NCBI GenBank assembly: GCA_964247055.1 | Contig: OZ176053.1 | Coordinates: 11,408,001-11,472,000 of the forward strand | From: Paragordius varius | Taxonomy: Eukaryota > Nematomorpha | Length of the DNA stretch: 64,000 nt | Direction: 5' to 3' | Shown: positions 1 through 12,889 of the stretch, in pieces | Layout of the letters: each line of letters begins with the position of its first letter | Position numbering within the stretch: the stretch's first letter is position 1 | Translations under genes and position numbers: made by a program | Notes under the pieces: model-generated | The model's database searches: none | The model's input: the letters and a program-made list of their open reading frames with translations, nothing else | Told to the model about the DNA's origin: nothing

Positions 1-79
1 TAAAATCGTAAACAAAAATTGAATTGTTATACAACAGTGTTTGGTTAAGTAACAATTTCCAAAAATTTATACGCTAAAA

Positions 80-372
80 CAGGGATCATCACAGATTTCG
101 CGTGCCGTATTTTTAACTCAAAAAAACAGGTGGGCCGATTCACAATATATATGTGGGGATTAATAATTATTTTATGTTGCAAACAAGACTGTAAAAAGCA
201 AAACAATGTTTTTAGGTTTGTTGCCAATTGGATAAGTTTTTTCAGGAATTTTTTTAAAAAATAACAACAATTTTATTAAGATTTTGAGAGCATAATTTTA
301 CAAATTGTGTATTTCCAAATTTTTCGTGGGCCGCACATAATATTTCCGAAGGCTTTGGGTTGACACCCCTTG
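80..372. mobile_element. hAT-like MITE copy 1
   Basis: A non-coding element of about 290 bp in a transferrin intron. It starts CAGGGATCATC and ends GACACCCCTTG, with subterminal GGGCCG(C) motifs at both ends. It aligns along its length with 40253-40538, sharing an internal 'tttccaaatttttmgygggycgcacataa' type block and an 'agactgtaaaa' block. The CAGGGGT...ACCCCTG termini and the 'gcggcccgc' box are typical of hAT elements. No clear 8-bp target duplication was found. Confidence 0.6.
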
Positions 373-506
373 TTTAAAAGGGTATTTTCAGAGGGCAATG
401 CTTAACAAAACAGGCAAATTTAGAAGTCGCCAAACTTTAAATCTGTATATTTATTGTAAATGAATTATCAGGATATAATTTTTAAAATTTTTTTAATTAA
501 ATATAC

Positions 507-5130
<4,624 letters not shown>

Positions 5131-5253
5131 TTTTTGATTTGATAAAATATTTATTTGACAAAAAAACGGTATGCGTAAAAATATCAGAAAATGCGACTTT
5201 TATATAAAAAAATATGTGACACTTTTTTTTACAAACTAGAAATGTAAATAAAA

Positions 5254-5563
5254 ATGAAAAACTTAGTTCTCTTTCTATTTAATTTTTGTTTTTTTATTTT
5301 TCTGAAAGAAAGTATATTACAACTTTACAAGAATTAGTATAAGAATTAAATGGGGATAAATTATTATAAATTAATTTTATGTGTAAATGTGAGAAATAAA
5401 CAAAATTATGCATATGTATAACATTGTAATGAAAATTTTTTATTTATGCTATCATTATTCAAATTTTAAAAACAGTATAAACATTTTTATTTTATAAAAC
5501 GATATGTGCAGGTTAGCCGCCGCCGATGACTTAGAGTTCGAGGAATATTTTATCAGCAATTAA
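5254..5563 (+). CDS. Possible two-exon small secreted peptide (speculative)
   Basis: Divergent from transferrin. Exon 1 (5254-5311) reads MKNLVLFLFNFCFFIFLKE, which resembles a signal peptide, and reaches a GTATAT donor in phase 1. An acceptor TTAG precedes 5517-5563, which continues AADDLEFEEYFISN to a stop in the matching phase. The second exon is conspicuously GC-rich (GCCGCCGCCGATGAC) for this locus. The product would be 34 residues with an acidic mature part. I know no matching family. Hydrophobic leaders arise easily by chance in such AT-rich DNA, so this is only a candidate. Confidence 0.2.
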
Positions 5564-5819
5564 ATGAGGAAAAAATCGGGATTAAAAATTTTAATATTTT
5601 TTATTATAAGGTTATAACTATTTCACAACATTTATCTAAAAATGGGTACAAAAATATTTGACCATGTTCGGCATATATGTATACATTATATTGTAAAAAT
5701 TTGTTGAATTTGCTTTCCATGCTATAAAAATGTCTCAAAATCAGCATTTTATAACTATAATATATAATGACTGCTGTAGTCACGAGATTTGAAAAAAACT
5801 TTATGGAAAAGGACAAATT

Positions 5820-6234
5820 TTAAATTTTTTTATACGCTTCCTCCAACAACATGTGGGGGACTTTTCCTTGAGATTGATAATGGATGATCTGCTTAAAACT
5901 GTTTAAACGGAAAGCAAATTCAAAATCACCATATTTGGCTAAAAAGGAAATATATATGGAGCCATTCTTGAATTCGGACGAATCTGCAGGTCCGGAATAT
6001 TACTCAATCAACTTGATTTTTTGTTCGCATTAGAGGTTAATTTAAAAAGCGCTCATCTATATTTAAACCTGATACAAAGACGTAAAATCAATAATGAATT
6101 CAGATTATTTATCATATATTGGTTTAAAATATTTTTTAGGACTTAGTTTTTTTGGCAAAAAAATGCATTTTTATGGAAAGAGCGGCCAGACCCAGGGTAT
6201 TAATTAATAGGGTTCCGTCATTTGGCAAACTCAT
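5820..6234 (-). CDS. Unrecognised small two-exon gene or terminal exon
   Basis: A convincing coding exon at 5820-5983 follows a CTGCAG acceptor and reads SSEFKNGSIYISFLAKYGDF, then a further 34 residues ending in EEAYKKI and TAA. It has balanced codon use and no stop over 54 codons, unlike the surrounding DNA. A possible first exon at 6192-6234 reads MSLPNDGTLLINTL and ends in phase 1 at a weak G|GTCTGG donor. That phase matches and would give a 68-residue protein. Alternatively, 5820-5983 is the last exon of a longer gene whose other exons I could not find before Derlin begins at 8619. I do not recognise the family. No signal peptide or membrane segment is evident. It sits 690 bp upstream of the transferrin start, on the same strand. 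Confidence 0.45.
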
Positions 6235-6647
6235 AAAAAAATTAGTAAATAATCTTTTTATAGAATAACCTTTTAAGCGATCCTATTATATGAAATATTT
6301 ATTAAATAAGTCATAATTTACTGAATATAATTCTTTATATTTAACCAGTTTATAGAGTGTTTAATTGAATACAACCGTTAGCATTTTTTGAACCTTAAAA
6401 ATAATTTTGACCCCGTTAAAACTGGATCTCTGAACAAAACTTTTTCAAACAAATCAAGGTTGTTTGCGTAAAATGTCGCTTATGACTAAAAAAAAGTGAG
6501 AGCAGACTACTTTAACTATATAATTTTCCAACCTGACACCTTTCACAATTAGAATCTTTGATCTTTGAAGAATTTAACAAATCAATTGCTATAGTCTTTA
6601 GCCAGTAATTGTGTAATGATTTAGAAACACAGCTATTTCAGAGAGCT

Positions 6648-7183
6648 GCTTAGCACTTCATGACCTTTTCACTTTTTTATCCGCGATGAAATATTTAATT
6701 ATATTAAAATTAAAAATTTTAGTCATTTATTATGACACATTTTTCTCATGTAATATAAAAAAACTCATCTTTTTTTCATTTTTGTAACGTCCAAAGTCTA
6801 AAATTAGGATATCCTTGAAACACGGTTGATATAAATAGCTGATTTTAACAATTTTTTTGCTGGAAAATGCAACTTGAAAGATTATAAAAGTTAATTATTT
6901 AAATTTTCTAACCATAATATACACTTATTTGCCTATTATATATACCGATAGCCTCAGCCGTAAACTATCTATCGTCAGCCGTAAACTATTCATCGTCAGT
7001 CGTATAAGAGGAAAAATTTAAGATTAGGATCTTTTTACATTTTTACATTTTTTTTAATTACTATGCGCCAAAGGCTAAAGACAACAATTTTTTAAATCGA
7101 ACTAATAATTTACACACTTTTTAAAATGCTCGAATTTTAAATGGCTCTTGCTAAACCCCAAAATATCATTAAGTGTTAAATTG
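6648..7183. repeat. Dispersed MITE-like repeat, copy 1
   Basis: Begins TTAGCACTTCATGACC and ends near AAGTGTTAAATTGG. It shares several blocks with 38075-38566: TTCACTTTTTTRTCCGC, ACATTTTTCTC, and CTAAAGTCTAAAATT or a close variant. The copy at 38 kb has matching inverted ends, so this one is probably an older, more diverged copy. It contains the 21-bp tandem repeat listed separately. Confidence 0.45.
6952..7008. repeat. 21-bp tandem repeat, about 2.7 copies
   Basis: Units start at 6952, 6973 and 6994 and share the core TCAGCCGTAAACTAT. The third unit is cut short. It is a short minisatellite inside the dispersed repeat at 6648-7183. Confidence 0.7.
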
Positions 7184-8618
7184 GTATTACAACAGCCAAA
7201 TAAATATATATTGTTCAATTAATAATTAACTTTAACTACATTTTAATAACAATTTTTGATGATTAATTTAAAGTCAGCTGTTTGTGGCAATCAGGCTTCG
7301 AAGCTAAAACAATTGGGGACTTAGAAGTAGAAAACTTGTAAAATATATATGATTTTTTGTAGATTTGAAGAGTAAAACATTTGATGATAAATTTTGACAA
7401 AAACTATAAAAGAGTAGTTTATTTTAAACTAATAGTGATAGAAGGCTAATACAAAATATAGTCATTTACATAGAAAGAAATATAAGAAGTGTTGAGCCCT
7501 AAAAAATATTTGTTTTACTTTTGTTAAGTTGTTGTTTACCACCTTTATCTAATAAGTATTGTAAATTATGATACTATTGACCCAAATTCTTTAAACATGC
7601 AACTTAGTATTCGGATTTTATAACTTATTTGAAAATTCTCAAAAACCTAAATGCCTTACATTTGCTGATACATACACAGTATTCACAAAAAATATCCTGA
7701 TATAAATATATTTTCTGAAATTCAGAATTTGGTGCTTTTGATTTTGACCCTTACAAATATAGAAATTTATTTACACTTTTGTTGTAACTGCTCCATATTA
7801 AATAGCAAATGGGCACATTTCGAATGAAGTTTTTCCGTGAAAGATAAATGCCTTATTCCAAAAAATATCTTAAATATATTATAAACTACCTTGAGAAAAA
7901 TACAATTTTATGAAAATTTCCATTTAGATATAAAGTCCACCCGAATTCGCCTTTCTTTTTATTGATCAACCTTTTATCACTTCTGATTTAAATTTATTGT
8001 CTTTTAATTTATGTTCATTATAATTTTACCTCAAAGTTATGCAAAGTATTATTTAAACTCTGAGCTGACAGAAATTTCTAAGTTTTTTCTTACATTTAAA
8101 AACATGCTTCTCAAAAAAGTTTGTTACAAATGAAATTTCGACAATTTAGTTTTATACTCCTGGGGGATTTCGTAAAACATCTTGAAAAATATTTTTAATT
8201 GGGACTATAAGAAGACTCTTCTTAAGTTTAGACCTATGGTAATTTATAAAACCAAAATTGTAAAAAAATCTTGATCGCAAACTTTTCGCAGCCGTTTTAA
8301 TTTTTTGTAAATACATTACTTAATACCGTATTCAATTAACAGCAAATTTATTATATAAATTTTTCAGCTGTTCGTTTCAATCGTGTTTTGGAGTATTAAA
8401 ATTTGCTAAACGTTAAAAAACTGTTAAAAGGAGAGAATAGTTTAATAATTTATTTTTAAAACTTTAAACAGTAGTGTGCTAACTACTTTAAGCTGTGGCC
8501 ATATAATGCTTTGTAATATCATCGCGCACAAAATAAAAATTTATATTTTAAAGACCTTACAGAAATTACCATATGAGTTAATTAAAAAGCGTAATTACTG
8601 GTCCACGTTAAGTCAAGT
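7184..8618. other. Non-coding stretch upstream of Derlin
   Basis: No gene seen on either strand. Around 7680-7900 there is a diverged copy of the repeat that flanks the 30108-31230 element. The two share TATCCTGAT and TTTACAC...GCTCCATA. Here the GCTCCATA site is uninterrupted. The Derlin promoter should lie at the right end, but I can name no motif. Confidence 0.4.
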
Positions 8619-11600
8619 ATGATTCCACAAGCTCTGCTTCGTGAATATCTAGAAATTCCTTTGATTACTCGAATATATACAACAGCTTGCTTTTTTGTAA
8701 CTTTGGCGGTGGTAAATATTTCTTTAAATTTTAGCAATTAGATCTCATTACCCCATTTCAAATATATTTCAATCCCTCCCTTATATTTAAAGAATTTGAA
8801 ATATGGAGGCTTTTCACCAACTTTATGTTTTTTGGTGTATTTGGATTTAGCTTTTTATTCAATATGATTTTTACGTTTCGATATTGTCGAATGTTGGAAG
8901 AGGGCTCGTTTCGTAACAAAACGGGTGATTTCGTAATGATGTTTTTGTTTGGAGGCGCACTCATGACAGTAAATTATTTTTCTATTTAATGATTTTTAAT
9001 TATAATGGAAATCATTACTTATTTTCTCTTTAAATTTTTATGGGTTATTGAACCAAAACTTAAATAATCATTCACACTATAAAATTTATTAAAAATATAT
9101 AATCAAAAATATATATATTTTTTTCCTTTTTAAAAAGGATACCTTGATTTTATTAGGACTTATGTAAGCCTTAACTCTCGCCTGCCCAAAACTGACTGAT
9201 GAAAAATTGCGCAGTTTCGGGTGTCGAATTCTGTTACACCACACAAACAGTGTAAGAGTCAAACATCCTACCTTTATACCAGATTGTTTAGCACAAATGG
9301 CTTTGCGGGCCGCATTTACTACTCAAGAAATCTGACAAATCGCATTCGAAATATATATAAGCATTGATGAGCTTATTTATTTTAGACTTGAAAATTTAAA
9401 TGAATTATGAACAATTCATATAATTTTAGCTGAATTATAATTGCAATATTATAATTTAATTTATTACTTTTACCCATCCAAAATTTGGATATACTTACAA
9501 AACTGTTTGATAAATTATTAAATCATTGTAAGTAAAAATTTTTATATTTGATAGATTTTTAAAAAACTTCTCACGGGCTGCAAAAACATTTCGGTTTTGC
9601 CCACCCCTGTATTATATTATACTTTTTGAAAATTTATTAACATTTCTTCTTTCATTTCTTTGTGGCTGATTACAATTTGGGGTAGTACCATAAATTTTTA
9701 AATGAACTCTTGTTTTGGTTAATATCATTTTTCAAACATTTTCTCCGGAATTAGATAGAAACTTATATATAAATAATTTAACATTTACAAAAATGCCAAT
9801 CTTATGATTTTTATAATATTACCTTTTGCATTTTTTTCTTTGTTTTTTTGGGAAGAGGGAGGGAGAACACAACAATTTTTTTGTCAATTTGGTAGGGTGA
9901 AAACAAAAAAAAGGTTGGGAACCGCCGGATAAGCATATTACTTACCACTAAATGAAAAAAATATTTATTATTAATTATCACTGAATAATGAATAAATAAT
10001 AACAAAAACCAGGGATAATTATTGTTAATAATGCATTTTTTTCTTATAGATGATAGCAATATATGTCAATGTTTTATTTCTTGGACAAGCTTTAACCATG
10101 ATGTTAGTTTATGTGTGGAGTCGAAGGAATCCATATGTTAGAATGAATTTTTTTGGTCTTTTAACATTTCAAGCACCTTATCTTTCCTGGGTCATACTTG
10201 CATTTTCAACGTTGCTTGGAAATTCTATCCTCATAGATGTTATAGGTAAACAATTTTGTCATTACGTTAAAATTCAATTAGTATCTCTAACTTTTTGAAA
10301 AAACTGCGTTATTAACATAAATTTAGCCATAACTTAATATATAAGGTGAATATGAAATTTTTGTCTCTTTGTAATTGCTGACTAATTTCTATTTATATAC
10401 CATTTACAATTCAAATACACTATTGAACAATTCAAATTTACCCTCGAACAGTTCAAATTCACCCTAAAAATGAGTTATGTGTTATCGGGTTAATATAACT
10501 AATTATTAATATGAAATATATCTTTATGGCTTAGTTTTTATTCTTTCGGAATTATTTTAATTTTTAACAAAATTTTATTTTTTAAAAATATAAAAAAATA
10601 TAGGTAATACTTAATAAAGGGTAGTCCACATTTGGAGTTTTCGTATCACGAAGTAATTCATATAATCTGAGGCGATTTTTTTACCTAACACATGCCCTTG
10701 TGCAACTAATGATTTTACAGATCATTAGAAACTGACCTTTGCCGTTAGCGCATTTTCATGTCTCAGCCAACACTGTGGAAAGGTGGCAATAGGACTTTGT
10801 AACAAACACATAATTTATATTTTAGGGTAAATTTGAAGTGTAATGGTATATATAATTAATATAAACCCAACTTTAACAATTTTAAATTATTGCTATTTAA
10901 GAAGTATTTATTTGCGTTTTCCAATCATTTTTAAATTTAATATCAAACTACACGCCCATATGTGCAACTTTTGAATTGACCAGGGGTCTCCGACACGCGG
11001 CCCGCGAGTAAATTTCAATATTACCAAATAAATACGAATTCCACAATTCACGAAAATGTACTCACAATACACTTAGTAAAATTGCTATTTTTTAACCAAG
11101 TTTTTAGGATAAATTTTCAATCAACAAGGAAATAATAAATCCCTTTATTATTATGCAATTATTTTCAGTCTTATGTTTTTGTAAATTTAATAGATTACAT
11201 ATTATTGCCCATATGTTTTTTAGGAAGCGGCCCGCGAAGCCATTTGTAATAGACACCCCTGTTATAAATTTTTTATAGTCTTTTCCTCATGGCAATAGGA
11301 ATTTGTTGGCTAAAATTTAATTAGGCCATGCTATTTATATCCTTATTAATTCTCTGTAGGTATATCCGTTGGCCACATATATTATTTTCTTGAAGACGTT
11401 TTCCCCAATCAACCCCAAGGTTTTAGGGTCCTAAAAACTCCACAATTTATGTAAGCCAGTCATCATTTGTTATAATATTTTTTCTAACGGGAAACTAATT
11501 TAAAAAGTTTTTTCTTTTTATACAAATAATTTAAGCCTGGTTAATTGAGAGGACATAAATTTATGCCTATGTTTCATGATAATTTTATTTTAAATATTAA

Positions 11601-12031
11601 TCAAGTGGTAATAAAGTTTATTCCTATTTGCTAAGTGATACTTATATGATTGTCATTTGTTTTTTTAAGAAAATTATAACTAGTCTGATCGCTATAAGAT
11701 GCAATCATAAGTAATCATTATGCCACAAATGTAAATATATGTTGTAAAAAAAGTATACTGTTTCAATTGGTTTCAATAATGTCAAAATTAATTAATGATT
11801 TTTTACCACATATTGAAAAAATGTTTGCTTAATTATTTATATGAGCGGTTAAAAATTACGGTGATTAATGAATGCATTTATAACCGGTTAAACCAGACCC
11901 TAATCACATTTAATTTTTTTGAATTTCTCAGAAATAATTTCTTTGAAATGCGTGACGATCTACAAACCCATAATCTTCCAGAAGAATATGAACTTATACC
12001 AGAGGACAGAAGGCCTCCCCCACCACCCTAA
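8619..12031 (+). CDS. Derlin-2-like ER-associated degradation protein
   Basis: Polytopic ER membrane protein of the Derlin/rhomboid-pseudoprotease family, acting in retrotranslocation of misfolded proteins. Exons: 8619-8711, 8735-8968, 10050-10245, 11360-11450, 11932-12031. They total 714 nt, or 237 residues, against 239 in human Derlin-2. Phases all close. Family sequence runs throughout: [18 protein letters not shown], the conserved WR of [22 protein letters not shown], and [20 protein letters not shown]. Exon 1 joins exon 2 across a 23-nt intron to give [10 protein letters not shown]. The C-terminus ends EDRRPPPPP and lacks the SHP box (FxGxGxxLG type) that recruits p97/VCP in human Derlin-1 and -2. 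Introns 2 and 3 hold MITEs. Derlin-2 or Derlin-3 orthology is by similarity only. Confidence 0.96.
8712..8734 (+). other. Ultra-short intron, 23 nt (Derlin intron 1)
   Basis: Bounded by GCGGTG|GTAAAT and TTTTAG|CAATTA. Retention would shift the frame and reach TAG within about 11 codons. Removal gives [12 protein letters not shown], which matches Derlin-2 residue for residue around the join. Apart from the terminal Gs it has one C, so it is about 87% A+T. Phase 0. Confidence 0.92.
9280..9609. mobile_element. hAT-like MITE copy in Derlin intron 2
   Basis: Left end contains GGCTTTGCGGGCCGCATTT and right end CCCACCCCTG, the same end structure as the other hAT-like MITEs here. The internal sequence is AT-rich and more diverged. 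Non-coding. Confidence 0.5.
10397..10849. mobile_element. MITE with 21-bp subterminal tandem repeats, interrupted
   Basis: Ends are ATACCATTTACAATTCAAAT and its inverse near GAAGTGTAATGGTAT. Just inside the left end are three 21-bp units carrying TTCAAATTYACCCT. The body matches 54266-54480, sharing AATATGAAATATATCTTTATG. It is split by the LINE-derived piece at about 10660-10800. It lies in Derlin intron 3. Confidence 0.65.
10660..10800. mobile_element. Solo fragment matching the 5' end of the LINE at 41-44 kb
   Basis: Shares ordered blocks with 44390-44540 in the same orientation: GAGGCGA, CACATGCCCTTGTG, TGGCCTTTGC (here TGACCTTTGC), CCAACAC and GGTAGCAGTAGG (here GGTGGCAATAGG). It was inserted into the older MITE at 10397-10849. 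Only the 5' terminal region is present. That is the reverse of ordinary 5'-truncated LINE copies, so it may be a SINE-like derivative. Confidence 0.6.
10981..11261. mobile_element. hAT-like MITE with both ends
   Basis: About 281 bp, beginning CAGGGGTCTCC and ending AGACACCCCTG, with GCGGCCCGCG next to each end in inverted orientation. It is the clearest end pair of this family here. The adjacent 8-mers do not match, so a target duplication is not visible. It lies in Derlin intron 3. Confidence 0.75.
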
Positions 12032-12191
12032 GACATTATTCATGTGTGTGCTCATAATTGTGAAATTAAAGTCACTTTAATAGTGTAATTAAGCAGGATA
12101 CAAAAATGGATCTTTGCTAAATTTCATTAATAATAGATTTTTCCAGACAAATGTAAGATTTGTACAAATATTATATCTATAAATCAAAACC

Positions 12192-12197
12192 AATAAA
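12192..12197 (+). promoter_or_regulatory. Candidate poly(A) signal for Derlin
   Basis: AATAAA 160 nt after the Derlin stop codon. The composition makes chance hits common, so this is only a reasonable candidate. Confidence 0.35.
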
Positions 12198-12889
12198 AAT
12201 TCTATGTTTCATATGTAATAATGCTTTTCTTCACAATACATCCTTATGCTCCAAATCTTGTACTTTTACATTATTTTACATTGCATAAATATATTTTATT
12301 GTATAGTAAAATAGTCATTTATTTTATATCACTTTATTTAATAAATTAAAACTTATGGTTTTCGAAAAAATAATGTTTAATACATAAAATGTATATATAT
12401 ATATATTTATATATATAATTATCACAGAAAAAATTTGACTTTGTGAGGAGACTTAATTTTAGGTACATTGATTGGGATATTTAAATTGTTTGATTAGATT
12501 ACGAAAAATATAAAAAGACTAAATAAAGATTTTGAAATTGTTTTTTTGATAAGATAAATGTTAATTTGTGGATAATAAAAATCCTAAGATATTTAAGTAA
12601 TGCGCAAATATATGTAAAAATTAATGTTTTTTTGTAAGGTCTACACGTATAATTTATTATAAAACAAATTTAGGCTTTTAAATTGGTTAAATTTAAGGTC
12701 TCATAACCTAACAATTTATTAAAAAATTTATGAAAAAAAAAATAAGTATTTAGAATTAGGATAATCTTTTCTTTTATTATAGGTGCGGGCGGGTCTTTAT
12801 ACTAAAAACTTTAACTTTATACAGTTTGCGCCTTTAAATTTTACTTTGTTAAAAAATTTAACATTCATTCTCAAAAAACATTTTTTGTG
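12198..12889. other. Intergenic region between the convergent Derlin and epimerase genes
   Basis: No coding signal. It contains a short (AT)n run near 12390-12420. A minus-strand AATAAA at 12773-12778, about 112 nt past the epimerase stop, could be that gene's poly(A) signal. Confidence 0.4.
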
